The notes: generated by a model not told the origin, from the sequence alone. A stretch of DNA of 64,000 nt from Streptomyces spinosus (GCF_020400655.1 NZ_JAINRC010000008.1:248001-312000), one strand, 5' to 3'; positions 18,549 to 27,360 are shown, numbered from the stretch's first letter. Made by a program: numbers and translations.

Positions 18549-18977
18549 TCACGAGGGGGAAGGGGCGGGCCCGGCCTCGTCCGCCGGCCCGAGGGGGCCC
18601 GTGACGCGCAGCAGCTCCAGCTGCCGGGTCACGCAGCGCAGGTTCTGCATGAGCACGAGCAGGTCGCCCTCCAGGCGCATGCCCCGCCGGAACGTGGCCG
18701 CCCAGATGCCGTGGCACATCGGCGGAGGCGTCTCGCTGCAAAAGCCCCGCCATGTCTCCGCGTCCGCGCGGATCGCGAAGTCGTAGGCCGCCAACGGCTC
18801 GGGATCGATGATCAGTTCGTCCACCTTCCCCTTGTGCATCCGCACGAGGAACCGGTGGGGGTCCATGTCCAGCAGGAAGCTGCACGAGTAGTACGTGCCG
18901 TGGGCCTGCAGTTCCGGATCGTCGTCGCTCAGCCGACGGAACTCCTCCGCCGCGTCGCTCGTCGTCGCTGACGTCAT
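18549..18977 (-). CDS. SCP2/sterol-carrier-like small protein
   Basis: 142 residues, no signal peptide. It has features of SCP2-type lipid-binding domains: a strand pair (FLVRMHKGKVDELIID), then DFAIRADAETWRGF, then a helix and a basic MRLEGDLLVLMQNLR segment typical of the C-terminal half. GAGGTG lies just upstream of the ATG. Pairing with an alpha/beta hydrolase suggests it presents a hydrophobic substrate to that enzyme; this is inference. The family call is moderately sure. Confidence 0.6.
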   Translation of the reverse strand: MTSATTSDAAEEFRRLSDDDPELQAHGTYYSCSFLLDMDPHRFLVRMHKGKVDELIIDPEPLAAYDFAIRADAETWRGFCSETPPPMCHGIWAATFRRGMRLEGDLLVLMQNLRCVTRQLELLRVTGPLGPADEAGPAPSPS

Positions 18978-19295
18978 GTGGCACCTCGAACCGTGTCGTC
19001 GCCGCCGAGCGCCGGGACGTCGCACCGGCAGGGTGAGCAGCCGATCGCCGGCCGGCGACCACTTCCCGGCCTCGCTCCTTCCAGCCTGGGCATCCTGTCG
19101 GGCGCCTGCAATCCGGGTGAGGGGCGGCGGCCGGTGCGGCGGATGACCAGCCGTCGTATCCCGGCGAGGCCGAGGCGAGTGAGCTGGGAGGATGGCCCCG
19201 CTGCCGCATGAACGGCGCTTGCGTTCCTGCCGGGCGGGGCCGTTGGTGTCCGCACCGTGGCCGGCTGCCCAGGCCGGCCACTCTCGGTACACGGT
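18978..19295. other. Upstream region of the SCP2-like/hydrolase operon; no gene seen
   Basis: 318 bp between two leftward genes. It must contain the promoter of the SCP2-like gene. No convincing coding frame or hairpin is visible. Confidence 0.45.
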
Positions 19296-21185
19296 CTAGT
19301 AGGTCAGCCCATGGCCGATCGGGTACAGCACCCGCGTGGGGTCGTCCGCCCGCTGCACCGGCACCGGCAGCTTCCCGCGCGGTCGCACCCGGCCCGCGAT
19401 CACCCGTGCGGCGGCGCGCAGTTCGACGTCCGTCCAGCAGTACGTGGCCAGGCAGGCGCGGACGGACGGGAACTGCGCGACGTCGTACGGGTTGCGGACG
19501 GCCAGCGCGACCACCGGCGTGCCCGTGGCCAGCAGGCGGTCGACCAGCGTGCGCTGGGTGCTGGACGCCGTCACGTTGTACGTGGCCACGATCACCGCGT
19601 CCGCGTCCCGCGCGGCGGTGACCGCCTGGTCGATGACCGCGGCGGAGGGCGCGGTGCCGGTGGACAGGGCCGTGGCGGTGAAGCCCAGTTCGGTGAGGGC
19701 GGCGGCCAGGACACCGGTGGGCGGGCCCGTGGTGCCGGACGGGGAGGCCGGGTCGGCGCCGACGACCAGGAGCCTGCGCCGCGTGCGGCGGTCGAGGGGC
19801 AGGGTGGCGTCCTCGTTGACCAGCAGGGTGGTGGTGCGCTCGGCGATGCGGTCGGCGACGGCCAGGTGCGCCTTGGTACCCACCGTGCGGTCGACGTCCG
19901 CCCGGTCGGCCCAGGGGCGGTCGAAGAGCCCGCGCCGGGCCTTCAGGCGCAGGATGCGCAGGATCGACTCGTCCAGGCGCGCCTCGGTCAGCTCGCCCTC
20001 CCGCACGGCCTTCAGCACCGCGTTCCAGGCCACGTCCAGCGACGGCGGATTGAGCAGCTGGTCCACGCCGGCCTTGAGCGCGAGCACCGGCACCCGGTCG
20101 TCGCCGTACTTGGTGCGCACGCCCTGCATGCCGAGCGAGTCGGTGATCACGACACCGTCGTAGCCGAGTTCCCCGCGCAGGATGCCGGTCAGGATCGGGT
20201 GGGAGAGGGTCGCCGGGTCGCCGGAGTCGTCCAGCGCCGGGAACTGGATGTGCGCGGTCATGATCGAGTCGATGCCCGCCCGGATCGCGGCCCGGAAGGG
20301 CACGGCGTCCAGCTTCTCCCACAGTTCGCGGCTGTGGGTGATGACCGGGAAGCCGTAGTGGCTGTCGACGGCGGTGTCCCCGTGGCCCGGGAAGTGCTTG
20401 GCGGTCGCGGCGACCCCCGCGGACTGGTAGCCCTCCACCTCGGCGGCGACCAGGGCGGCCACGGCCTCCGGGTCGGCGCCGAAGGAGCGGACGCCGATGA
20501 CCGGGTTGGCCGGGTTGACGTTCACGTCGGCGTCGGGGGAGTAGTCCTGGTTGACGCCCATCGCGCGCAGTTCGGCACCGGAGATCCGGCCGAGGGCGCG
20601 GGCGTCGGAGCGGGAGCCGCCCGCGCCGACCGCCATGGCGCCGGGGAAGAGGGTGGCGGGCTCGCCGATCCGGCACACCGCGCCGTGCTCCTGGTCGGTG
20701 GCGATGAGCACCGGCAGGCCGCGCGGCTGGTCCAGGGAGGCCCGCTGGATGCCGTTGGAGAGGTCGGCGATCTGGTGCGGGTCGCGGGTGTTGTGCGCCC
20801 AGGCGAAGTAGATGATGCCGCCGACCCGGTACTTGGCGATCAGCTCGGCGGCCGTGCGGACGCCGATCTCCTGGAGGTTGGCGTCGACGTCCGCCTGGTC
20901 GGGGGCGGTGGCGGAGTGGCCGTAGACCCGCATCACGAAGAGCTGGCCGACCTTCTCCTCCAGCGTCATGCGGGAGATCAGGGCGCGCAGCCGGCGGTCG
21001 TCGGGAGTGGCGGCGTGGGCGGTCGCCGGTACGGTCAGCGCGGCGGTGAGGCCCGCGGTCGCGGCGAGGACGGCGCGTCTGGACGGCCGTGCGGTGCGTC
21101 TGCCGGCACTCGTGGGGCTCTGCGTGCCTCCCGCGCCGGCGTCGCTTCCCGTGCCGGTGCCGCTTCCCGTGCTGGTGTGGTGCAC
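19296..21185 (-). CDS. Tat-exported GH3 beta-N-acetylhexosaminidase-like hydrolase
   Basis: 629 residues. The GTG at 21185 has AAGGAG 5 nt upstream; earlier in-frame ATGs would add unrelated residues. The N-terminus has a Ser/Thr/Gly-rich lead, then a twin-arginine signal (PSRRAVLAATAGLTAAL). The catalytic domain contains ATDQEHGAVCRI, the hexosaminidase motif KHFPGHGDTAVDSH, and VVITDSLGMQGV bearing the nucleophile Asp. A C-terminal GH3 domain (LLVVGADPAS to GHGLTY) is also present. It should release N-acetylglucosamine from chitin or peptidoglycan fragments outside the cell. A 14-bp inverted repeat upstream may regulate it. Confidence 0.9.
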   Translation of the reverse strand: MHHTSTGSGTGTGSDAGAGGTQSPTSAGRRTARPSRRAVLAATAGLTAALTVPATAHAATPDDRRLRALISRMTLEEKVGQLFVMRVYGHSATAPDQADVDANLQEIGVRTAAELIAKYRVGGIIYFAWAHNTRDPHQIADLSNGIQRASLDQPRGLPVLIATDQEHGAVCRIGEPATLFPGAMAVGAGGSRSDARALGRISGAELRAMGVNQDYSPDADVNVNPANPVIGVRSFGADPEAVAALVAAEVEGYQSAGVAATAKHFPGHGDTAVDSHYGFPVITHSRELWEKLDAVPFRAAIRAGIDSIMTAHIQFPALDDSGDPATLSHPILTGILRGELGYDGVVITDSLGMQGVRTKYGDDRVPVLALKAGVDQLLNPPSLDVAWNAVLKAVREGELTEARLDESILRILRLKARRGLFDRPWADRADVDRTVGTKAHLAVADRIAERTTTLLVNEDATLPLDRRTRRRLLVVGADPASPSGTTGPPTGVLAAALTELGFTATALSTGTAPSAAVIDQAVTAARDADAVIVATYNVTASSTQRTLVDRLLATGTPVVALAVRNPYDVAQFPSVRACLATYCWTDVELRAAARVIAGRVRPRGKLPVPVQRADDPTRVLYPIGHGLTY

Positions 21186-21212
21186 GTGCGCTCCTTCCCG
21201 AGGAGAACCGCT

Positions 21213-21257
21213 GAAGGAAACTTCCGAGGAGTCACCAATATCCGGGAAGTTTCTTTC
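21213..21257. promoter_or_regulatory. Inverted repeat upstream of the GH3 gene
   Basis: GAAGGAAACTTCCG (21213-21226) and GGGAAGTTTCTTTC (21244-21257) pair at 12 of 14 positions. The left arm is itself nearly palindromic (GGAAACTTCC). The element lies 28-72 bp upstream of the GH3 start and looks like a two-half-site operator in an AT-richer patch. Confidence 0.5.
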
Positions 21258-21385
21258 CGTCAAGGCAATGCACAGTAACCACCAAGGGGCGGCCGGCCGC
21301 GTACGCGCGGCGCGCGTCCGGGCGTTCCGCCTGCTTCCAGGGGGCTCGCTGGACCGGTGGACACCCGCCGTGGAGGATCACCGGC

Positions 21386-21979
21386 ATGACCACACGCGCG
21401 TACCTGATCCTGCACGGCTGGCAGAACCACCGCCCGCCGGAGCACTGGCAGCACTGGCTCGCCGGCCGGCTCACCGCCCTCGGCCACCGGGTCGGCTACC
21501 CGCAACTGCCCGACGCCGACGACCCCGACCTGGACGTCTGGCTCGGCGAACTCGCCCGCCACCTGGAGGAGCTGAACGGACCGGAGGAGCGGGTCGTGGT
21601 GGCCCACAGCCTGTCCGCCGTGCTGTGGCTGCACGCCGCCGCCCGGCGCATGGAGCAGCAGCGGTACGCGGACCGGGTGCTGCTCGTCTCCCCGCCGTCC
21701 GGCCCCGTCCTCGCCCGGTACCCGGAGGTGGCCGCCTTCGCCCCGCCCGCGCCCGGCTTCACCCTGCCCGGGCCGACGCGACTGGTGGCGGGCGACGACG
21801 ACCCCTACTGCCCCGGGGGCGCGGACACGGTCTTCGCCGGGCCGCTCGGCATCCCCGCCGACATCCTGCCCGGCGCCGCCCACCTCGACCTGGACGCCGG
21901 GTACGGCCCCTGGCCCGCGGTCCTGGACTGGTGCGTCGGCGGCACCACGCCGCTCACGGCACGTCCGGCACCGCGCTAG
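21386..21979 (+). CDS. RBBP9/YdeN-type alpha/beta hydrolase
   Basis: 197 residues, cytoplasmic. The start TTRAYLILHGWQNHRPPEHW, the elbow VVVAHSLSAVL with the nucleophile Ser, LVAGDDDPYCP with the acid, and PGAAHLDLDAGYGPWP with the His are those of the RBBP9/YdeN serine hydrolases. GGAGG sits upstream of the ATG. The activity of bacterial members is mostly unknown. Its TAG stop directly abuts the repeat at 21980. Confidence 0.85.
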   Translation: MTTRAYLILHGWQNHRPPEHWQHWLAGRLTALGHRVGYPQLPDADDPDLDVWLGELARHLEELNGPEERVVVAHSLSAVLWLHAAARRMEQQRYADRVLLVSPPSGPVLARYPEVAAFAPPAPGFTLPGPTRLVAGDDDPYCPGGADTVFAGPLGIPADILPGAAHLDLDAGYGPWPAVLDWCVGGTTPLTARPAPR

Positions 21980-22037
21980 CTAGGGCCTCCCGTTCGGATC
22001 ATGCCGGGCTGCGGATGATCCGAACGAAAGACCCTAG
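21980..22037. repeat. Palindromic intergenic repeat, copy A
   Basis: 58 bp starting CTAGGGCCTCCCGTTCGGAT and ending in CCCTAG. The two arms (about 25 nt each) match at all but a few positions around a short GC loop. Copy A begins one base after the hydrolase stop, and its right end supplies the TAG stop codon (CTA at 22034-22036) of the convergent MFS gene. A related copy lies at 30725-30786. It probably acts as a bidirectional terminator. Confidence 0.8.
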
Positions 22038-23257
22038 TAGCCTCCGTCCCGCAGTTCGGGTGTCGTCGTCGCGACCGCCGCCACCGCCAGCACGCACAGC
22101 AGGCCACCGCTGATCAGGGCGGTCGTGCCCGACGTCCAGCCGGCGAGCAGACCGCCGCGCGCGTTGCCGAGGCTGGGACCCGCCTGCCCGACGATCTGCT
22201 CGGCCGCCGTGACCCGCCCGAGCAGCGCGTCCGGGGTGCGGGTCTGCACGATCGTGGAACGCGAGACCACGGCCGTGGCGTCCGCCGCGCCGGCCAGCGC
22301 GAGCAGCACCAGGCCCAGCCAGGGGTCGCCGGCCAGGCCGAACAGCACCAGGGCCGCGCCCCAGGTGGCGGACGCGCACAGCATCACCGGGCCCGGCCGG
22401 GAGAGCCGGGTCAGCGGGCCGGACAGCGCGGTCGCGGCGACCCCGCCCACCGCAAGCGCCGACAGGAACAGGCCGAGGGTGCGCGGATCGTCCCCGAACC
22501 GCTCGGCGTTCACCAGCGGGAACAGGCTCACCGGGAACGAGAGCACGGTCGCGGCGAGGTCGGTGACCAGCGCGCCCCGCACCACCCGGTGCCCGGCCAG
22601 GAACCGCAGCCCGTCCAGCACCCCGTGCAGCCCCGCCCGCGACGGCTCGCCCCGCGGCGGCAGCGCGGGCAGCCCGCGGGCGCCGTAGAAGGCGAGGCCG
22701 AAGCTGAGGGCGTCCAGCAGGTAGCAGACGCCGATGCCGAACCAGCCCAGCAGCAGCCCGGCCAGGGCGGGACCGATCAGCATCATCGACTGACCGCTCA
22801 CCTGCTGGAGCGCCAGCCCGGCGGCCACCTGCTCCTTGGGCAGCAGCCGCGGTACGAACACCCCGGCGGCCGGGGCGCCCAGCGCGCCGAAGCTGGACTG
22901 CGCGGCGACGAGCAGCAGGACGGCCGCCGGCGGCACGTGCCCGGTGAAGCCCTGCACGGCGAGCAGCAGCGAGCAGGCCGCCTGGCCGACGGTCGCCGCG
23001 AGGTAGATACGGCGCCGGTCGGCCCGGTCCACCCACGCCCCGGCGAACAGCCCGAACACCACCAGCGGCAGTGCCTGGGCCAGCCCGACGGCTCCGGTCC
23101 ACGCGGTGCTGCTGGTCTGGTCCCAGACCTGGTACATGACCGTCACCATGGTCATGAACCCGCCGAGCACGGACACGGTCCGGCCGATCAGCAGCCGCCG
23201 GAAGACGGGGGAGGTGCGCAGGGGGCGTACGTCGACGAGCGAGCGGGCGAGGCTCAT
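22034..23257 (-). CDS. MFS transporter (MFS_3-type drug/secretion effector family)
   Basis: About 407 residues with 12 predicted helices. The loop motif GAWVDRADRRRIYLAATVGQ after helix 2 is the MFS signature with DRxDRR. The opening RPLRTSPVFRRLLIGRTVSVLG is typical of the large MFS_3 group of Streptomyces exporters. The substrate is unknown. The ATG at 23257 is preferred; a GTG at 23275 would add six residues, and neither has a clear ribosome binding site. The stop codon is inside the palindromic repeat. Confidence 0.82.
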   Translation of the reverse strand: MSLARSLVDVRPLRTSPVFRRLLIGRTVSVLGGFMTMVTVMYQVWDQTSSTAWTGAVGLAQALPLVVFGLFAGAWVDRADRRRIYLAATVGQAACSLLLAVQGFTGHVPPAAVLLLVAAQSSFGALGAPAAGVFVPRLLPKEQVAAGLALQQVSGQSMMLIGPALAGLLLGWFGIGVCYLLDALSFGLAFYGARGLPALPPRGEPSRAGLHGVLDGLRFLAGHRVVRGALVTDLAATVLSFPVSLFPLVNAERFGDDPRTLGLFLSALAVGGVAATALSGPLTRLSRPGPVMLCASATWGAALVLFGLAGDPWLGLVLLALAGAADATAVVSRSTIVQTRTPDALLGRVTAAEQIVGQAGPSLGNARGGLLAGWTSGTTALISGGLLCVLAVAAVATTTPELRDGGY

Positions 23258-23360
23258 GAGCGGAAGCGGGCGCACGGCCCCGGTGGCTGCATCACCGGGG
23301 GAGGGTAACCGTACGCCGACGCCCCGGCCAGCGAATATCGGAGCGGCGGGGGCCGGCCGG

Positions 23361-24161
23361 CTAGGCCGCCTCGCCCAGCACCCTCAGCAGATGGTCACGG
23401 CCGGCGGCGAGCAGACCGGCGAGCGGCGCGGCCTCCTCGTGCCAGCGCTTCTCGTACTCCCAGCACAGCCAGCCGTCCCAGTGGTGGCGGGACAGCACGT
23501 CCACGCACTCGCTGAGCGGCAGCACCCCGGCGCCGAGCGGCAGCGGGGTGGTGTCCTCGGCCGAGGCGATGTCCTTGACCTGGACGTAGCCCAGGTGGGG
23601 GGCGAGGGCCGCGTAGGTGTCCGACGGCTGCTCACCGCCCAGCCAGGTGTGCATCACGTCCCACAGCGCCCCCACCTGCCGGTGCCCGACCGGGCCGAGG
23701 ATCCGGATCGCGTCGGCGCCGGTGCGGTGCGAGTCGTGGGTCTCCAGCAGGAGCCGGACGCCCAGGGCGGTGGCGTCCTCGGCGGCGGTGCCGAGCCGCC
23801 GGGCGGCGATCCCGTCCGACTCCTCGCGGGGGCGGTCCGGGTCGGCGCCGGGCAGGACCCGGACGAACGGCGCGCCCAGGTCGTGGGCCAGCCGCAGGAG
23901 GTCCCGGACCTCCTCCAGCACGGGCGCGTCGTCACCCGGGGCCGCGACGCGCGCGTACCCGGCGAGGCCCAGCACCTCGACCCCGGAATCCCGGAACAGG
24001 GCCGCGGTCTCGGCTCGTCGGGCGGGACTCAGGCCGGGGTGCACCGGTTCCTCGGGATGGGCGCGCAGTTCGACACCGTGGTAGCCGTGCGCGGTCGCGA
24101 GCGCGAGGACCTCCGGGACGGGCAGGCCGGGGACACCGAGAGTGGAGAACGCCAGCTTCAT
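23361..24161 (-). CDS. Sugar phosphate isomerase/epimerase (xylose isomerase-like TIM barrel)
   Basis: 266 residues. The start MKLAFSTLGVPGLPVPEVLA and later HGYHGVELRAHPEEP, RLLLETHDSHRT, VGALWDVMHTWLGGE, LGYVQVKDIAS and GWLCWEYEKRW are the repeating strands of the AP-endonuclease-2/xylose-isomerase-like barrel, with metal-binding Glu, Asp and His. The ATG at 24161 begins exactly at the first strand. It is a single gene and not the same as the isomerase at 29889. It probably isomerises or cleaves a sugar derivative; the substrate is unknown. Confidence 0.82.
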   Translation of the reverse strand: MKLAFSTLGVPGLPVPEVLALATAHGYHGVELRAHPEEPVHPGLSPARRAETAALFRDSGVEVLGLAGYARVAAPGDDAPVLEEVRDLLRLAHDLGAPFVRVLPGADPDRPREESDGIAARRLGTAAEDATALGVRLLLETHDSHRTGADAIRILGPVGHRQVGALWDVMHTWLGGEQPSDTYAALAPHLGYVQVKDIASAEDTTPLPLGAGVLPLSECVDVLSRHHWDGWLCWEYEKRWHEEAAPLAGLLAAGRDHLLRVLGEAA

Positions 24162-24518
24162 GGGCACGGACCCTACCCGCCCCACCCGCCCCACGACGCG
24201 ACTGTCCGCGCTGGGCGGACCGAGGGGCGGGGTGCGGTACGCATCGGCCTGGGCGGGTACTCCGCTCGGTTCGCCGGGGGCTGGGCCGTGGCCGGGGGAG
24301 GCGGTGGTGGGGGCCGGGGTGAGGGGTGCTGGGTGGGGGCCGTCGGCGGTCCAGGCCGACCGGAGTCACGGCTGCCGTACACCTGCCTGCCCCGGCCGAG
24401 GGCGCCACCGCCCTTGGCCGGCCGGTGCCCGGGAGGCCGCGCGTCCGTCCGGTGCGGGCGGTGCGCGCACCCGCGTCGTGGCCGGCAGGAACCGTCACCG
24501 GCGGCGCGGGCGCCGCCG
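24162..24518. other. Non-coding G-rich stretch
   Basis: 357 bp with no supported gene. At 24309-24339 five runs of 3-5 guanines are separated by 1-4 bases on the + strand, a good G-quadruplex motif. The region holds the promoter of the leftward isomerase gene. Confidence 0.55.
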
Positions 24519-25445
24519 TCACCCGACCGGTCCGCGCAGCGCCAGCCGCCAGTCCTGGCCGACCAGGTCCTTGCCGAAGGAGTGGTGGGGCCGCTCGGCG
24601 ACCAGGGCGAACCCGTGCCGCCGGTAGAGGCGGCGGGCGCTGCCGAGCACGTCGTTGGTCCACAGCACCAGGTCCCGGTAGCCGGCCCCGCGGGCGAAGT
24701 CGATCACGGTCCGCACCAGCCGGTCGCCGACGCCGTGCCCGCGCGCCTCCGGCTCCACGAGCAGCAGCCGCAGCCGCGCCGCGCCGGGCGTGTCGTCCCG
24801 TACGCACATCACACAGCCCACGGGCCGCCCGGCCAGCTCCGCGATCCACACCCGCTCCAGACGCGGATCGTGATCCTGCGCGTAGTCGGCGACGATCCGG
24901 GCGACAAGCCCCTCGTACTCGGTGTTCCACCCGAACTCGGCCGCGTACAGCGCGCCGTTGCGCTGCACGATCCACCCCAGCTCCCCGGCCCGCGGCTCCC
25001 GCACCACCACGTCCGCGGCCTGCTTCCGCCCGCCCAGGATCTCCCGGATGGTCCGCATGGCCTCGGCCAGCCTGTCCCGGTCCGCCGGAGCGACGCCGTC
25101 GAGCAGCACCCGGACCGACTCCCCGGCCCGTTCGTCCAGCAGGGCGGCGGTCTCGCGTCCGCGCGCGGTCAGCGTGATCCGGCGCCGGCGCGGGTCGTCC
25201 CGCGACGGCTCCCGCCGGATCAGCCGGTCCTCCTCGAAACGGTTCAGGATCCGGCTCAGGTACCCGGCGTCGAGCCCCAGCCCGCCGCGCAGGTCGGCCG
25301 CGTCGAGATACGGCGCGTGCGCGAGTTCGTACAGCACACGGGCCTCGGTCAGGGTGTACGGGGCGTACAGGTGGCGCTCGTAGTCCAGGGCGCCGATCAC
25401 ACCCGTGTAGAACCGGTTGAAAGCGCGGACGTCCTGGACGGTCAC
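24519..25445 (-). CDS. MarR regulator fused to GNAT acetyltransferase
   Basis: 308 residues. Residues about 1-140 form a MarR winged helix (YTLTEARVLYELAHAP, LGLDAGYLSRILNRFEEDRL, DDPRRRRITLTARGRE). Residues about 145-308 form a GNAT domain with the acetyl-CoA loop region VEPEARGHGVGDRLVRTVID and a C-terminal YRRHGFALVAERPHHS. Bifunctional MarR-GNAT proteins are known in actinobacteria, but their substrates are mostly unidentified. The start at 25445 matches the MarR N-terminus. It could be an autoregulated enzyme that modifies a toxic small molecule. Confidence 0.88.
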   Translation of the reverse strand: MTVQDVRAFNRFYTGVIGALDYERHLYAPYTLTEARVLYELAHAPYLDAADLRGGLGLDAGYLSRILNRFEEDRLIRREPSRDDPRRRRITLTARGRETAALLDERAGESVRVLLDGVAPADRDRLAEAMRTIREILGGRKQAADVVVREPRAGELGWIVQRNGALYAAEFGWNTEYEGLVARIVADYAQDHDPRLERVWIAELAGRPVGCVMCVRDDTPGAARLRLLLVEPEARGHGVGDRLVRTVIDFARGAGYRDLVLWTNDVLGSARRLYRRHGFALVAERPHHSFGKDLVGQDWRLALRGPVG

Positions 25446-25522
25446 GATCGCCCCCGGATGCTTGACCCCGTCAGAGATCCTGCTCCTCCGAGCCTAGGAC
25501 GCCCCCGCGCCGCCGTCCACGC

Positions 25523-26119
25523 CTACGACCGCCCGGCCGGCCGGTACACGTTCACCTGCGCCCCCGTCTTCGCGGTGGCCGACGACACCAGCTCCCAGCT
25601 GCGCAGCCCGCCGTCGGCAGGGAAGACCGACTTCCCGCCGCCGAGCAGCACGGGCATGACCACGAGCCGCAACTCGTCCACGAGCCCCGCCGAGATCAGT
25701 GCCCGCACCAGCGTGGGGCTGCCCATCATCGCCAGGTCCCCGCCCTCGGCGGCCCGCAGCTCCCGCACCGTGTCCAGGGCCCGCGCGCCCGGGATCCGCA
25801 CGGTGTTCTCCCAGCTCAGCTCCGACTCGTCGAGCGTGTCGGTCACGACGTACTTCTTCATGGAGTTCAGCCGGTCGGCGAACGGGTCCCCGGCCCGCTC
25901 CGGCCACGCGGCGGCCATCGTCAGGTACGTCCGCCGCCCGTACAGCAGCGCCTCGGCCTTCTCCAGACCCGCGGCGAAGGCCCCGCCCACCACCTCCGGA
26001 TCGAAGAACGGGTGTGACCACCCACCGTGCGCGAACCCCCCGTCGGTGTCCTCCTCGGGCCCGCCCGGGGCCTGTACGACTCCGTCAAGGCTGATGAACT
26101 CGGTGACGACGACCCGCAT
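25523..26119 (-). CDS. RibD C-terminal/dihydrofolate-reductase-like protein
   Basis: 198 residues. The start RVVVTEFISLDGVVQAPGGP, then ALLYGRRTYLTMAAAWPE, and GGDLAMMGSPTLVRALISAG followed by DELRLVVMPVLLGGGKSVF are classic for the RibD C-terminal/YyaP-YwjB reductase family, which binds NADPH. The physiological substrate of stand-alone members is unknown. The ATG at 26119 has a purine-rich stretch (AAGGAGCGG) upstream. It is a single gene. Confidence 0.88.
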   Translation of the reverse strand: MRVVVTEFISLDGVVQAPGGPEEDTDGGFAHGGWSHPFFDPEVVGGAFAAGLEKAEALLYGRRTYLTMAAAWPERAGDPFADRLNSMKKYVVTDTLDESELSWENTVRIPGARALDTVRELRAAEGGDLAMMGSPTLVRALISAGLVDELRLVVMPVLLGGGKSVFPADGGLRSWELVSSATAKTGAQVNVYRPAGRS

Positions 26120-26313
26120 GGTCCCGCTCCTTGAGGTACGTGGTCCGTTGCTTACGACGGTGAAGACGCCCGGGGCCCCGAAAACTCATCGGTGCCGCCG
26201 GTCCTGCCGGTGCCGCCAGTGCCGCCGTGCCGTCGGGAAGCGGCGGCCGGGCCGCCCGCCCCGACACCGCGCACCCCCGACTCCAGGCGGAACCCCGTAA
26301 GGGCCCCGCACCC

Positions 26314-27360
26314 TCACTCCCGCGGAACCCCGGAGGACCCCCGCACCATCAGCTCCCCGCGCACCGAGGCGATCCCCCCGGGCGGCGGCTCCTCCCGGCC
26401 CATCGCGATGCGCCCGGCCCGCGCCCCCGCCTCCGCGAGCGGCAACCGGACCGTCGTGAGGGACGGCACCGCGTCGATGCTGAACGGCAGGTCGTCGAAA
26501 CCGGCCACCGAGACGTCCTCGGGGATGCGCAGCCCGGACTCCCGCAGCGCGGCGCAGGCACCGAGGGCGACGGAGTCGTTGGCGGCCACGATCGCCGTCA
26601 ACGAGGGGTCCCGGCGCAGCAGTTCCAGCGTGGCCTCGTGACCGGACCGGCGGTCGTAGCGGCCGTGGACCGTCCGGCGCGGGTCCTCCTCGACGCCCGC
26701 CGCCGCCAGCGCCGCGCGGTGGCCCTCCAGACGGTGCCGGGTGGTCGTGCGTTCCTCGGGGCCGGCGATGTAGCCGAGCCGGCGGTGGCCGAGGCCGATG
26801 AGGTGGCCGGTCAGCGCGCGGGCGCCGCCCCGGTTGTCGAAGGTCAGCGCGACGGCCTCGGTGTCCGGCGCCGGCGGGCGCCCGCACAGCACCACCCGCG
26901 TCCCGGCGTCCGCCAGCTTGCGCAGCTTGGCCGCGACCGCGGCCGCGTGCGGCGCGTCCTCCACGGCCCCGCCGGTCAGCACGACGGCGGCGGCCCGCTG
27001 CCGCTGGAGCAGGGTCAGATAGGTCAGCTCGCGCTCGGGGGAGCCGCCCGTGTTGCAGACGACCGCGAGGCGTTCGCCGCCCGCGCGCCCGCCCGGCCCG
27101 CCGATCTCCGCCTGGATCGCGCTGGCCATGATCCCGAAGAACGGGTCGGCGATGTCGTTGACGAGGATGCCGACGAGGTCGGAGGTGGCGGCGGCGAGGG
27201 CGCTCGCGGGGCCGTTGAGGACGTAGTCCAGCTCGTCCACGGCGCGCAGCACCCGTTCGCGGGTGGACGCGGCGACCGGGTAGTTGCCGTTCAGCACGCG
27301 CGACACCGTCGCGGGGGAGACCTGGGCGCGGGCCGCCACGTCCGCCAGGGTCACGGTCAT
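26314..27360 (-). CDS. LacI-family transcriptional regulator
   Basis: 348 residues. The N-terminal HTH reads VTLADVAARAQVSPATVSRV then LNGNYPVAASTRERVL, a canonical LacI headpiece. The periplasmic-binding-protein-like core follows (LVGILVNDIADPFFG, AAVVLTGG, SLTAIVAANDSVALGACAA, SVAGFDDLPFSIDAVPSLTT). It is divergent from the Gfo/Idh-DUF993-isomerase operon and very likely its repressor. Two candidate operators are in the 232-bp gap. The inducer should be a sugar or sugar derivative handled by that operon. Confidence 0.92.
   Translation of the reverse strand: MTVTLADVAARAQVSPATVSRVLNGNYPVAASTRERVLRAVDELDYVLNGPASALAAATSDLVGILVNDIADPFFGIMASAIQAEIGGPGGRAGGERLAVVCNTGGSPERELTYLTLLQRQRAAAVVLTGGAVEDAPHAAAVAAKLRKLADAGTRVVLCGRPPAPDTEAVALTFDNRGGARALTGHLIGLGHRRLGYIAGPEERTTTRHRLEGHRAALAAAGVEEDPRRTVHGRYDRRSGHEATLELLRRDPSLTAIVAANDSVALGACAALRESGLRIPEDVSVAGFDDLPFSIDAVPSLTTVRLPLAEAGARAGRIAMGREEPPPGGIASVRGELMVRGSSGVPRE

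Noticed and set aside
18340..20676. A 778-codon open frame overlapping the GH3 and hydrolase genes
   Set aside because: It is an Arg/Pro/Gly-rich frame-shifted reading of genes on the same strand; no motifs.
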